Shown here: positions 32,406-41,201 of the stretch, one piece after another
Position numbering within the stretch: the first letter of the stretch is position 1
Layout: the number at the start of each line of letters is the position of its first letter
Assembly: GCA_022750195.1 (NCBI GenBank)
Contig: JAKIWE010000001.1
Location: 680,672-744,671, forward strand
Reading direction: 5' to 3'
From: Thermoplasmata archaeon
Lineage (GTDB): Archaea; Thermoplasmatota; Thermoplasmata; Lutacidiplasmatales; UBA184
Length of the DNA: 64,000 bases
Notes under the pieces: generated by a model
The model's database searches: none
Told to the model about the DNA's origin: nothing
The model's input: the letters and a program-made list of their open reading frames with translations, nothing else
Made by a program: the position numbers and the translations under genes

Positions 32406-33020
32406 TCAGTCGATTCCGGCGAGCCGAACTACGAGGTCCGAGAGCAGGGAAGCGACCGACTCCGGCGCTCGAGCCGAGGTACATAAGACGTCGAACGTCT
32501 CGAAGCTGGTGAGCGACGTGACGAGATCGACGAGGTCTGCGCGGTCGGCGAGCTTCGCCTTGCCTCGAGTGCGCGCGATCCGAGTCAGCAACGTCTGGAC
32601 CGCCTCCCGACGCCAGGCGTCCCGGTCGCGGGGCCCCCGGTCCTGACGCGGCGCCACGACGCCCATCGCTCGCAGCCGCCGAAGGGTGACCCGGTCCGAC
32701 GCCCAGAACGATACGAACACCTCCACGAGCCGGCGCAGGGCCTTCGCCGGATCCGCCTCCAGGAACACTTCCCGCATCCGCCGCATCCCCCCGTGCTCGG
32801 CCAGATGGTCCGCGAGGGCGTCGAGGAGCTGCTCGCGGGAGTGGAACTGATAGTACACCGTCATGCGAGCGACGCCGGCCTTTCGCGCCACGGCCTCCAT
32901 CGAGAAGCTCGTGAGGTCGCCTTTGCCGCCGATGATCGCGCGGGTCGCCTCAAGGACCCGCGTCCGTGTCAACTCGACGGCTTCCTTCCGCCGGACCGAA
33001 TGGTACGCTCGCGGCGTCAT
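32406..33020 (-). CDS. TetR-family transcriptional regulator
   Basis: About 204 residues with the TetR HTH near residues 30-60 (FSMEAVARKAGVARMTVYYQFHSREQLLDALADHL) and a helical ligand-binding domain with two Trp-rich patches. ATG at 33020 or GTG at 33026 could start it. It is divergent from a two-gene membrane-protein unit. A 6-3-6 palindrome lies in the shared promoter, so it most likely represses both itself and that unit. The ligand is unknown. Confidence 0.88.
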   Translation of the reverse strand: MTPRAYHSVRRKEAVELTRTRVLEATRAIIGGKGDLTSFSMEAVARKAGVARMTVYYQFHSREQLLDALADHLAEHGGMRRMREVFLEADPAKALRRLVEVFVSFWASDRVTLRRLRAMGVVAPRQDRGPRDRDAWRREAVQTLLTRIARTRGKAKLADRADLVDLVTSLTSFETFDVLCTSARAPESVASLLSDLVVRLAGID

Positions 33021-33068
33021 GGACACGGACCGGGGGTCGTCCCTCGCCTTGAGAGTATGCCGACACAG

Positions 33069-33088
33069 TTATTTAGGCTTACAGCCTA
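33069..33088. promoter_or_regulatory. Divergent promoter and probable TetR operator
   Basis: TAGGCT-TAC-AGCCTA (33074-33088) is a perfect inverted repeat. It overlaps a box that reads TTATTTAG on the plus strand, 25 nt before the ATG at 33097, and CTAAATAA toward tetR. One bound dimer would block both promoters. Confidence 0.6.
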
Positions 33089-33096
33089 TCCAATGA

Positions 33097-33606
33097 ATGA
33101 TGAACGCGAGCCCCGAATTTCGGCTCCCAGCGGAGGGCCCGACCCTGGGTGCAACGGCCTTCGCTCCGAACGTGCGGCCCCGCCCCCCGATCTCCTCGGT
33201 CCTCGCGATCCCCCTCCTCGGGTTGCTCGCCGTCGAGTTCCTCCTCGGCATGGCGCTCAATCTGTTCATCGCGGTCCCATCGGGGTCGCCCGCGACGATC
33301 CTGGCGACCAGTCCGTGGCTGGACGTGCATATCGCGGTCGGCGTTATGCTCCTCGGACTCCTCGGTCGTGTCCTCTCGCTCGGCGTCCGCGCGCGCGATC
33401 GTTCCACGGCGGTCGCCGGGGCGATTGGCCTGGGCTCCGGTCTCGGCGCGTTCCTCGCCGGACTCAGCTTCGCGTTCGGGGGCGGGAGCGCGGGTGCCTC
33501 CTACCTCATGTCGGTCGGGTTCGCGGGTCTCCTCCTAAGTGCGGCACTCCTCCTCCGGGCTAGCTGGACGCGTCGGCCCGAGCCGTCGTCCCCGGGAGCA
33601 GCATGA
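33097..33606 (+). CDS. Four-helix membrane protein, probable TetR target
   Basis: A 169-residue protein with a cytoplasmic N-terminus of about 30 residues and four hydrophobic segments (AIPLLGLLAVEFLLGMALNLFIAV, DVHIAVGVMLLGLLGRVLSL, VAGAIGLGSGLGAFLAGLSFAF, LMSVGFAGLLLSAALLL). No family recognised. Leaderless start 25 nt after the TATA box. Its stop overlaps the next ATG (ATGA), so it is coupled to the SHOCT protein. Confidence 0.7.
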   Translation: MMNASPEFRLPAEGPTLGATAFAPNVRPRPPISSVLAIPLLGLLAVEFLLGMALNLFIAVPSGSPATILATSPWLDVHIAVGVMLLGLLGRVLSLGVRARDRSTAVAGAIGLGSGLGAFLAGLSFAFGGGSAGASYLMSVGFAGLLLSAALLLRASWTRRPEPSSPGAA

Positions 33607-34025
33607 GCGCAAGAGCCTACCAAACGGGGGCGACGACCGAACGGACTGCTCCCCAGCGGCGCCCGCCTCTCCGCGCGCGACCGTGGCCATGGATTCTGGT
33701 CGGGGTGCTCATCGCAGCGCTGCTAGTGTCGTCCATTCTCGCGGTTTTCGGCCGTCTGCCGTCGGCCACCGAAGAGGGCCCTTTCCCGTTCTTCTGGCCT
33801 TTCTTCCCGTTCGGGTTCGTGCTGGTCGTCTTCGTATTCTTCGGGTTGGTCCGTTGGGGCTGGTGGGGCTGGGGAGGGTATGATCGCGGGTGCTACGAGG
33901 TCGCGGACGCCGCAAGCGAGATCCTTCTAGAACGATTCGCCCGGGGGGAGATCACCGTCGACCAGCTCCGGCAAATGCAGCGCGAGCTCGACGGCCAGCG
34001 GGATCTACGTCGACACGCGGCGTGA
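33603..34025 (+). CDS. Membrane protein with a C-terminal SHOCT domain
   Basis: A 140-residue protein with two hydrophobic segments (WPWILVGVLIAALLVSSILAVF and FFPFGFVLVVFVFFGLVRW), a Gly/Trp-rich turn and a C-terminal SHOCT motif (SEILLERFARGEITVDQLRQMQREL). SHOCT modules are short helix pairs thought to promote oligomerisation. It is translated together with the four-helix protein and is likely under TetR control. Role unknown; drug or envelope stress response would be a typical TetR setting. Confidence 0.7.
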   Translation: MSARAYQTGATTERTAPQRRPPLRARPWPWILVGVLIAALLVSSILAVFGRLPSATEEGPFPFFWPFFPFGFVLVVFVFFGLVRWGWWGWGGYDRGCYEVADAASEILLERFARGEITVDQLRQMQRELDGQRDLRRHAA

Positions 34026-34235
34026 GGTCCCCACCGCGAGCGCTCGGCTGCCGACCTCCTCCGTGACCGTCGAGGCCGACCTCGCCTGTCGTTGGGCTGG
34101 CCACCGGACGTTGCAGAGGCCCCCGACGAGGAGGCCCCCGCGCCCGAGCGGGCGTTTCATGAGGTACGGAACCCTAGTAGGAAACACAAGGCCCGGCGAG
34201 GAGGCCGTGCCCTCTCTGAAGGAGTTCGTGGCTCG

Positions 34236-35798
34236 ATGACTGATGCGGAGCGGGACCACCGGCTCGACCATGTCGTCGTGCTGATGTTCGAAAACCGCTC
34301 GTTCGACAACCTTCTTGGCTATCTGTACCGACCCGACGAGGTCCCTTCGTTCGACGGAGTCGCCTTCGGCAGTCATTCGAACCCGATCCCGGCCGATGTA
34401 GCCACGCCCGGGCAGACGAGCATCCCGGTCCACGCGGCGACGAACCTCGATACTCCGGACCCGGACCCGGGGGAGGAGCATCCCCACATCAACACGCAGC
34501 TGTACGGGACCGTGGTCCCGGCGTCGAACCGGTTCCGGGACGTGCCCGAGATGGAGGCGCCGTTCAATCTCCCCCCCTCTCCGACCGTCGAGCCGACGAT
34601 GGACGGTTTCGTGGCGGACTACATCAACCGGTTCCGGGCGGAGCTCGACCGGATGCCGACCGTATCGGAGTACTCGCAGATCATGGCGTGCTACACGCCG
34701 GAGCAGCTGCCCGTCCTCTCGACGCTCGCCCGCGGGTTCGCGACATTCGACCGGTGGTTCTGCGAGGTCCCCTCGCAAACCTACCCCAACCGTTCGTTCT
34801 TCCACGCCGCGAGCTCCTCCGGGTTCGTCCTGAACGGCCCTCACGGCAAGTTCGCCGCCCGGAACGTGGCGCCCACGATCTTCGAGCGCCTCTTCGCCGC
34901 CGGTCTCCCCTGGCGCGTGTACATCGACCCCTCGCAGCTGGTGCCGGCGACCGCCCTCATCCACGCCCAACGACTCGCCCCGTTCTTCGCCGATCACTTC
35001 GCCACGCTCTACGACTTCTACGACGATGCGCGCAAGGGGACCCTTCCCGCCTACGCGTTCCTGGAGCCGAACATGCTCCATCCTCACTCCGACATGCATC
35101 CGCCCGGCTTCGGACGCCTTCGCCAGGAGCTCCATCTGCCCCCGCCGGGGGCGATGCTCGGCGGTGAGCGACTCCTCGCCGACGTCTACAACGCGGTGCG
35201 GACGTCATCGAGCAGCTCCGGCTCGAACTTCGCCAACACGCTGCTACTGATCACCTTCGACGAGCACGGTGGGACCTACGACCACGTGCCGCCGCCCCGT
35301 GTCCCGCCGCCCGGACCCCGGACCGGTCAGGAGGAGGAGGGGTTCGACTTCGGACGCTCCGGGGTCCGAGTCCCGACCGTCGCGATCTCGGCCTGGCTCG
35401 AGCCAAGAACCGTCGTCAGCCAGGAGTTCCGGGCCACGTCGATGATCCGCACGCTTCGGGAGCGCTGGTCGCTGGGCCTGCCCCTGACGCAGCGGGACGC
35501 GATCGCCGCCGACCTGGCGCCCGTCCTCGCGCGCCTCACTCCACGGCCGCCCGAGGAGTGGCCCACGGTCAATGCTCGTCCGATGGGCCTGCTCGCCAAA
35601 CTCGAGGAGGTGGTCGCCTGGCCCCTGACACGTCTGGAGCGGGATCTCGCGGGGGAGGCGCTCGCGCACGAGGCGGCGAGCCAGAAAGCGCGCCTCGACA
35701 TGGACCTTGCCGGCCTGACGCGCAAGGACGCCCTCCGCCACATGCGACGGGTGCGCGACAACATGTTCCCCGGGATCTCGCGCGGCCGCGCCGCCTAG
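34236..35798 (+). CDS. Phosphoesterase family protein (phospholipase C/acid phosphatase type)
   Basis: A 520-residue member of the PF04185 phosphoesterase family. The signature VVVLMFENRSFDNLLGYL at the N-terminus supplies the metal-binding Glu-Asn and nucleophile region. Later conserved pieces are FATFDRWFCEVPSQTYPNRSFFHAASSSG and LLITFDEHGGTYDHVPPP. Family members hydrolyse phospholipids or other phosphate esters. No signal peptide is seen, so it may be cytoplasmic. The preceding 210 nt hold no clear promoter. A 26-codon ORF (34159-34239) ends in an ATGA overlap with this start but has no other support. Confidence 0.88.
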   Translation: MTDAERDHRLDHVVVLMFENRSFDNLLGYLYRPDEVPSFDGVAFGSHSNPIPADVATPGQTSIPVHAATNLDTPDPDPGEEHPHINTQLYGTVVPASNRFRDVPEMEAPFNLPPSPTVEPTMDGFVADYINRFRAELDRMPTVSEYSQIMACYTPEQLPVLSTLARGFATFDRWFCEVPSQTYPNRSFFHAASSSGFVLNGPHGKFAARNVAPTIFERLFAAGLPWRVYIDPSQLVPATALIHAQRLAPFFADHFATLYDFYDDARKGTLPAYAFLEPNMLHPHSDMHPPGFGRLRQELHLPPPGAMLGGERLLADVYNAVRTSSSSSGSNFANTLLLITFDEHGGTYDHVPPPRVPPPGPRTGQEEEGFDFGRSGVRVPTVAISAWLEPRTVVSQEFRATSMIRTLRERWSLGLPLTQRDAIAADLAPVLARLTPRPPEEWPTVNARPMGLLAKLEEVVAWPLTRLERDLAGEALAHEAASQKARLDMDLAGLTRKDALRHMRRVRDNMFPGISRGRAA

Positions 35799-35870
35799 GC
35801 CCACGGCGCTCGCTCCGCGTCGAGCGAGCGGGCCACGAGGCGGGCCGGGCGGCCCCCGTTCGGTTCGATC

Positions 35871-37379
35871 CTAACCTGGACGACCGGGAGGTGCGGAGGC
35901 GGCGGTCGGCGTTCGCGTCGGCCGAAGCGAGGGGGAGGTGGGAGGACGGGCACTCTCACGGCCGAGGATGAGGGGCGTAGCGACGCGCTCGTGGAACCGG
36001 TCGGCCGCTTCGGCGATCTGGGCGATGAGCCGGTCCGAGATCCGGCCCCGGGCACGAAGCAGCGCCGCCTCGAGGTCAAAGCGAGCCTGCTCCCATCGGT
36101 ACATCGAGCGCGGATAGGCTGCCTCGAAGAGCAGCGAGGCGCCGCCCGAACGTGGGGTGCGCCGGGTCGTCGCCTTGAGGCGGCTTTTCACCGCGTCGTA
36201 GAAACGTGTTCCTGGCACCGGGACCGCGATCGAGACGGAGTACTCCTCCGGCGAGAAACGCCGGAACAGCCGGAGCGTCGCTTCGATGTCGTCCAGGGTC
36301 TCTCCCGGGTAGCCGAGCATCAGGAACCAGAACTGGCGGATCCCTTCGCGGCGAAGGCTCTCGGCCGCGCGCTCGACCTGGGCGAGGCGGGTGCCGCGGT
36401 TCATGAGGTCGAGCATCTTCTGGCTCCCCGACTCCACCCCCACGTACACGCGCGAGAGCCCGACCGCCCGCATCCGGGCGAGCAGGTCCGGTTTCAGCAG
36501 GTCAACGCGCGCGAGGCACTCGAACTTGAGGTCGAGCGCCGCGGAAGCCATCCGGTCGAGGAGCGTCTCGAGCCAGCGACGGTCGACCCCGAAGACATCG
36601 TCGCAGAACCGAACGTAGTCGACGCGGTACCGCGCTTTGAGCGCCTGAAGCTCGGCGAGGACCCGGTCGGGACTCTGCTGCCGGAAGGTCCTCCCGAACG
36701 TCGGCTTCGAACACCACGAGCAGTCGAACGGACAGCCCCGGGAGGTGAGGACCGCCGCGCGCCTTTCGCCGGTCCGGCGCTCCCAGCGGCGAAGGTACCC
36801 CTCCATGTCGATGAGGTCCCACGCGGGTAGCGGAAGTTCATCGAGATCGCGCAGGAACGGGCGCGGAGGCCCCCGGTGAGTGCGGCCCTGCGAACGCGTC
36901 AGCAACCCGGGGGTCTCGGCGATGTCGACCCCGGACGAGTTCCTCTCCACGAGTTCAACGAGAGTGCGTTCCCCCTCACCGGGGACAACGGCGCCGTAGC
37001 CGCCGTCGAGGTACAGCTCCGGACGCGTCGCCGCGTCCGGGCCCCCGGCCACTGCGAGGACGCCGACGTCGCCGGCGAGGCCGGCGATCGTCATCGCGCG
37101 CCGGGCGGTCAACGTCTTGGTGTGGACACCGACCACGTCGGGCCGGTGGGAGCGCAAGGCGGCTCGGACCGGAGCGAGATCTCGCGCGAACGTGAGATCG
37201 ACGACCTTCGTCGCGACGCCGTGCTCTCGGGCGTACGCCGCGAGCGTCAGCAGGCCCAGCGAGGGGTAGAGTTCGACGTACTTGCGCTCCATCGGGTCTT
37301 CGCGCGCCATGTACGGATCGACGAGCAGGAGACGGCCGCCGCCGATCGCCGGGTGCGTGCCCCGAGCCGGTTCAGCCAC
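35871..37379 (-). CDS. Cobalamin-binding-type radical SAM protein
   Basis: About 502 residues. The N-terminal part is a B12-binding-like Rossmann domain (LLLVDPYMAREDPMERKYVELYPSLGLLTLAAYAREHG ... VVGVHTKTL). The radical SAM barrel has cluster motif CPFDCSWC and later VGVESGSQKMLDLMNRG. It is of the BchE/MiaB-like class B type. Candidate jobs are methylation or C-S chemistry on a lipid, cofactor or peptide. The GTG at 37379 overlaps the ferredoxin stop, fixing the start and giving a tight three-gene operon with a ferredoxin that could supply electrons. Confidence 0.85.
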   Translation of the reverse strand: MAEPARGTHPAIGGGRLLLVDPYMAREDPMERKYVELYPSLGLLTLAAYAREHGVATKVVDLTFARDLAPVRAALRSHRPDVVGVHTKTLTARRAMTIAGLAGDVGVLAVAGGPDAATRPELYLDGGYGAVVPGEGERTLVELVERNSSGVDIAETPGLLTRSQGRTHRGPPRPFLRDLDELPLPAWDLIDMEGYLRRWERRTGERRAAVLTSRGCPFDCSWCSKPTFGRTFRQQSPDRVLAELQALKARYRVDYVRFCDDVFGVDRRWLETLLDRMASAALDLKFECLARVDLLKPDLLARMRAVGLSRVYVGVESGSQKMLDLMNRGTRLAQVERAAESLRREGIRQFWFLMLGYPGETLDDIEATLRLFRRFSPEEYSVSIAVPVPGTRFYDAVKSRLKATTRRTPRSGGASLLFEAAYPRSMYRWEQARFDLEAALLRARGRISDRLIAQIAEAADRFHERVATPLILGRESARPPTSPSLRPTRTPTAASAPPGRPG

Positions 37380-37563
37380 GGCGGCCTCCGCGCGACCGTC
37401 CGCCAGAGAGAGCACCGACCGGGCAGTACGGAACGCACCAGCCACAGTCCGAACAGTGCGGAAGGACCTCGAGCCTCGTCGGAGTGAGGTCGAGCGCGTT
37501 CGGGGGGCAGACCCCCGTGCAGAGTCCGCAAAGCACGCAGGCGTCGTGATCGACGGCGATCAC
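37372..37563 (-). CDS. Small two-cluster ferredoxin
   Basis: A 63-residue ferredoxin with two cysteine sets, CVLCGLCTGVCPP and CSDCGWCVPYCPVG, each CxxCxxCxxxCP, so two [4Fe-4S] clusters are expected. The track shows it only inside a longer frame. The GTG at 37563 overlaps the TGA of the iscU/sufU gene (GTGA), and its own end overlaps the radical SAM start. It is the likely electron donor for the radical SAM enzyme. Confidence 0.85.
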   Translation of the reverse strand: MIAVDHDACVLCGLCTGVCPPNALDLTPTRLEVLPHCSDCGWCVPYCPVGALSGGRSRGGRRG

Positions 37564-37988
37564 GTCGGCGTCGTCCCTCCGGGAGCCTCGATCCCGGCGG
37601 GTCGCGCCTGGGCCGCTTCGCCATAGAGCGCGCGACCGAGAGCGGCAAAACCGGTCAGCGCGCACTTCACGCGCACCGGTGAGAGCGGAATGCCCACGAG
37701 CTTGATCACGTCGTCGCGGGTGAGCTTCTGGACCGCGTCGAGCGAGAGTCCCTTCACCTTCTGCGTGAGCATCGACGCGCTCGCGACGCTGATGGCACAA
37801 CCGTCTCCAGAAAAACGGACATCCTCCACGTTCAGACGGGCGGCATCGAGCTTGAGCTGGAGCGTGATGTGGTCACCGCAGAGGGGGTTGCTCTCCTCAC
37901 CGACCAGGTCCGGCTCGACCAGGGTTCCGAAGTTCTTCGGACTCCGGTAATGCTGGAGGATGATCTCCTGGTACATGTCGTAGGCCAC
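37560..37988 (-). CDS. IscU/SufU-type iron-sulfur scaffold protein
   Basis: A 142-residue scaffold on which Fe-S clusters are built before transfer. The three ligand cysteines occur in the usual contexts: NPLCGDH, SGDGCAISVASASM and RVKCALTGFAAL. The sequence MYQEIILQHYRSPKNFG is typical of the family. The GTG at 37988 has a GGAGG-type SD (GGAGGGAGGAAC) and a CTATTT box near 38041, giving a leader of about 27 nt. It heads the operon with the ferredoxin and radical SAM genes and neighbours the suf genes. Confidence 0.92.
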   Translation of the reverse strand: MAYDMYQEIILQHYRSPKNFGTLVEPDLVGEESNPLCGDHITLQLKLDAARLNVEDVRFSGDGCAISVASASMLTQKVKGLSLDAVQKLTRDDVIKLVGIPLSPVRVKCALTGFAALGRALYGEAAQARPAGIEAPGGTTPT

Positions 37989-38212
37989 CGTTCCTCCCTC
38001 CGTCGCTCCCGCAGTCCTTCACGACGCCGTCGGGTCGAAATAGCCTTTCGTGTGCGACGCCGGGCGACCCGAGCCGCCCGACCACCCCCAACGGGGCTCG
38101 GGACATCGGGGGAACTTCGGTCGGACTAGGGAACGCGGCACCGACGGCGGCGGCCGCCGCGCAGCGTGGCGGTGGCGGTCGTCGCCTCAGGTCGGTGCTC
38201 CGATTCGCGAAT

Positions 38213-38238
38213 GTTATAACCACTCCCGAGTGTGTAAA
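38213..38238 (+). promoter_or_regulatory. sufD promoter with candidate SufR operator
   Basis: GTTATAACC lies 26 nt before the ATG at 38243. TATAACCA-N8-TGTGTAAA (38215-38238) matches the element between sufC and sufR at 14 of 16 half-site positions with identical spacing. Confidence 0.5.
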
Positions 38239-38242
38239 TCGA

Positions 38243-39631
38243 ATGGCTGCCGCCGCGCCCCGATTCGACACTTGGCTCGAGGGCTCGGCCGTCGCAGCGC
38301 TGTCGTCGAAGGTGGGCGACCCTCCCGCGATCGCCCGATTCCGGCAGGAATCGCACGCGGCGTTCCTGGCGCTGCCGCTCGAACCGGATCCGCTCTACCG
38401 GAAGTACGGCTACTTCGCAGGCGTTGACCTCCATGGACTGAACCCTCTCGCGGAAGGGCCGCCGGTCGTCGTTCCGGCCCCGAACCCTACTGAGCTCCAG
38501 ATCGTCCATGACGCCGCGGGGACCCATGTGGGGCTACCGTCGGTGCTCGAGCGCGCCGGGGTCCGGGTCGAGACGCTCGGTGACATCCTTCGCTCGAACG
38601 ACGGGGCCGCGGAGTTCCTCGCGGGAGGGGAGACTCCGACCGATCGACTGACCGCCCTTTCCATCGCCCTCGTGAACCGTGGAACTCGGCTCACCGTGCC
38701 CGACGACTGCCCGGTGCCCGTTCAGGTGAGGGAGCTCATCGTCCTGTCGCAGCCCCACGAAGGGCTCGCGGTCCGTCGACAGTTCCGGCTCGGCCGAAGG
38801 GCGCGGCTCCTCGCGAGCGAGCAGGTCTTCTCCACCTCGGCGCCCGATCACCAGCGTTGGTACGCCTCCTCGACGGACGTGCGGTCGGCCCCCGACTCCA
38901 CGTCGGTCCTCCTCACGCTCCACGCGCCCGACCCGAAGGTCGTCTCGGTCTACCGGCGCTCGGCCGACGTCGGGACCCACGCGCGGCTACGATGGATCTG
39001 GTCCGGGTTCGGAGGGTTCCGGACACGGTGCCGGAACTTCACCGACCTCACCGGGAACGGCAGCGACGTCGACGACCTTCAGACGTTCTACGGGGACGCC
39101 GAACAATCGTACGACAGCTACGTGAAGATGACCCACGTCGGCACGGATACCCACGCCCGGTCCATCACCCGGGGCGTCTTCCAGGGCCAGAGTCGAGGGA
39201 TGAGCCGCGGGCTCGTCCGGATCGAGAAGGAGGCGCGGCGGACGTTGAGCTACATCTCCGAGCATGCGATGCTCCTCTCCCGGGGGGCGCGGTCCGACAC
39301 CGTTCCGATCCTCGAGATCCTCTGCCGCGACGTGAAGGCGACGCACTCCTCCTCCGTGGCGCCCGTCGACCCGGAGAAGGTCTTCTACCTCGAGAGCCGG
39401 GGGATCGACCCCGAGGACGCCGTACGGATGCTCGCCGAGGGTTTCCTCTCCTACGTCCTGGAACGTTCGCCCATCGACGGACTCCGCGAGCAGCTCCTCC
39501 CGATCATGGACGCCCGCTGGGGACGGCGCCCCGTGCTCTGGACGGTCCCGAATCCGCTCGCCCTCCAGGCCCTCGCCATCTCCACCGAGGCGGGCGCGGA
39601 AGAGTGGCGGTTCGATTCGAAGCTCCTCTGA
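38243..39631 (+). CDS. sufD: SufD-like FeS assembly scaffold subunit
   Basis: A 462-residue member of the SufB/SufD family. The C-terminal beta-helix core carries typical segments (GVFQGQSRGMSRGLVRIEKEARRTLSYISEHAMLLSRGARSDTVPILEI and SVAPVDPEKVFYLESRGIDPEDAVRMLAEGFLSYVLE). It is more divergent than the SufB encoded next door, hence SufD. With SufB and SufC it should form the SufBC2D scaffold. The leaderless ATG at 38243 is preferred over the track start. Convergent with sufB and separated from it by a hairpin. Confidence 0.88.
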   Translation: MAAAAPRFDTWLEGSAVAALSSKVGDPPAIARFRQESHAAFLALPLEPDPLYRKYGYFAGVDLHGLNPLAEGPPVVVPAPNPTELQIVHDAAGTHVGLPSVLERAGVRVETLGDILRSNDGAAEFLAGGETPTDRLTALSIALVNRGTRLTVPDDCPVPVQVRELIVLSQPHEGLAVRRQFRLGRRARLLASEQVFSTSAPDHQRWYASSTDVRSAPDSTSVLLTLHAPDPKVVSVYRRSADVGTHARLRWIWSGFGGFRTRCRNFTDLTGNGSDVDDLQTFYGDAEQSYDSYVKMTHVGTDTHARSITRGVFQGQSRGMSRGLVRIEKEARRTLSYISEHAMLLSRGARSDTVPILEILCRDVKATHSSSVAPVDPEKVFYLESRGIDPEDAVRMLAEGFLSYVLERSPIDGLREQLLPIMDARWGRRPVLWTVPNPLALQALAISTEAGAEEWRFDSKLL

Positions 39632-39646
39632 GTGTTAACTCGACCC

Positions 39647-39681
39647 GGCTCGCACCGGCGCCTGGGTGCCGGGAGCGAGCC
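39647..39681. terminator. Hairpin between convergent sufD and sufB
   Basis: GGCTCG ... CGAGCC enclosing GCACC ... GGTGC, filling the 49-nt gap between the two stops. Probably a bidirectional terminator; no T tract. Confidence 0.45.
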
Positions 39682-41090
39682 TAGCCGACCGCACCGGTCA
39701 TCTCGAGCTGGATGAGCCGGTTGAGCTCGAGCGCGTAGTCGACCGGGAGCTCTTTCGCGAACTCCGCGAGGAAGCCCATGAGGATGAGGTGGATGGCGTC
39801 ATTCTCGTTCAGGCCTCGGCTCATCAGGTAGAAGATCTGCTCCTCGCCGATCTTCCCGACGACCGCCTCGTGGGTGATCGTGGCGTCCTCCTCGTGGATC
39901 TCGTTGTAGGGGTAGGTGTCGCTGCGGCTGGACTCGTCCGGGAGCAGTGCGTCGCAGCGGACCGCCGCCTTCACGCCGGTGGCGCCCTTCGCGACGTGGA
40001 GCAGGCCCCGGTAGCTCGTCTGGCCCCCGCGGATCGCGATCGACTTCGAAACGATCTTGCTGGAGGTGTCGGGGGCGGAGTGGACCGCCTTGGCACCACT
40101 GTCGATGATCTGGCCTTCGGAGGCGAAGGCGACCGACAGGATGTCGGCCCGCGCGCCGCGACCCTTGAGGAACACCGACGGGTACTTCATCGTCACGCGG
40201 GAGCCCATGTTGCCATCGACCCACTCGACGAGGGCGTTCTCCATCGCGAAGGCGCGCTTCGTGACCAGGTTGTAGACGTTCTTCGACCAGTTCTGGACGG
40301 TGGTGTACCGGACCTTGGCGTACGGCTCGGCGATCACCTCGACGACGGCGGCGTGCAGCGAGTTGGTCGAGTAGACAGGTGCAGTGCACCCCTCGACATA
40401 ATGGACCTTCGCACCGCGGTCGGCGATGATCAGGGTTCGCTCGAACTGCCCGACGTTCTTGGCGTTGATGCGGAAGTACGCCTGGAGCGGGATCCCGACG
40501 TCGACTCCGGGCGGAACGTAGACGAAGCTCCCGCCGGACCAGACGGCGCTGTTGAGGGCGGAGAACTTGTTGTCGTTGTAGGGGATGATCTTCCCGTAGT
40601 ACTTCCGGAAGATCTCGGGGTACTCCTTGAGCGCCGTGTCGGTGTCGGTGAAGATGACGCCCTTCTTGCTGAGGTCCTCGCGGATCTTGTGGTAGACCGT
40701 CCCGCTGTCGTACTGGGCGCCGACACCACCGAAGTAGTCCCGTTCCGCCTTCGGGATTCCAAGCTTATCGAAGGTGTTGCGGATGTCCGCCGGTAGGTCC
40801 TCCCACCGCTTCTTCGTGTCCCCCTCGGCGAGGGGATTGGCGTAGTAGGTGTACGCATCGAAGTCGAGCTCGTCGAGGTTCGGGCCCCAGTCGGGCATCG
40901 GACGCTCGACGAAATGTTCGTAGGCCCGGAGGCGATACTCGCGCATCCACTCCGGCTCGCTCTTTAGATCGGAGATCGCGTTGACGACCTCTCGGGAGAG
41001 CCCCCGGGCGGTCCGGACTTTGTACGTCTCGGGGTCCTTGAAGTCGTAGCGCGTGTAGTCGAGCGGCTGGAATTCGGCACTCTGCGCCAT
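39681..41090 (-). CDS. sufB: FeS assembly protein SufB
   Basis: A 469-residue SufB, the scaffold subunit on which clusters form in the SufBCD complex. Highly conserved stretches include YDSGTVYHKIREDLSKKGVIF, SFVYVPPGVDVGIPLQAYFRINAKNVGQFERTLIIADRGAKVHYVEGCTAP and YRGLLHVAKGATGVKAAVRCDALLPDESSRSDTYP. The ATG at 41090 is chosen because AGGGGG lies 6 nt before it and a TTTAAATA box lies 26 nt before that SD. The upstream ATG at 41117 would fall within the promoter. Confidence 0.96.
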   Translation of the reverse strand: MAQSAEFQPLDYTRYDFKDPETYKVRTARGLSREVVNAISDLKSEPEWMREYRLRAYEHFVERPMPDWGPNLDELDFDAYTYYANPLAEGDTKKRWEDLPADIRNTFDKLGIPKAERDYFGGVGAQYDSGTVYHKIREDLSKKGVIFTDTDTALKEYPEIFRKYYGKIIPYNDNKFSALNSAVWSGGSFVYVPPGVDVGIPLQAYFRINAKNVGQFERTLIIADRGAKVHYVEGCTAPVYSTNSLHAAVVEVIAEPYAKVRYTTVQNWSKNVYNLVTKRAFAMENALVEWVDGNMGSRVTMKYPSVFLKGRGARADILSVAFASEGQIIDSGAKAVHSAPDTSSKIVSKSIAIRGGQTSYRGLLHVAKGATGVKAAVRCDALLPDESSRSDTYPYNEIHEEDATITHEAVVGKIGEEQIFYLMSRGLNENDAIHLILMGFLAEFAKELPVDYALELNRLIQLEMTGAVG

Positions 41091-41096
41091 CGTTGA

Positions 41097-41132
41097 CCCC
41101 CTCAATAATTCCATCACATAATGGTATTTAAA
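41097..41132 (-). promoter_or_regulatory. sufB promoter and SD
   Basis: Minus-strand TTTAAATA (41125-41132) is about 26 nt upstream of AGGGGG (41097-41102), so the mRNA should start at its SD. The region 41133-41201 holds nothing else I can support. Confidence 0.55.
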
Positions 41133-41201
41133 TGGGACGTAGCCCGGGACGCGACGGTCTCCCTCGGCAGGCCTTTACGCGCGGTAGGCGCGGCCTGTAG
41201 C

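Noticed and set aside
34159-34239. 26-codon ORF overlapping the phosphoesterase start
   Set aside because: ATGA overlap is suggestive, but there is no SD, TATA box or recognisable sequence; kept only as a note.
35853-35876. GGTTCGATCC as a possible tRNA T-arm
   Set aside because: No acceptor, D or anticodon stems can be drawn around it, and it lies at the end of the radical SAM gene.
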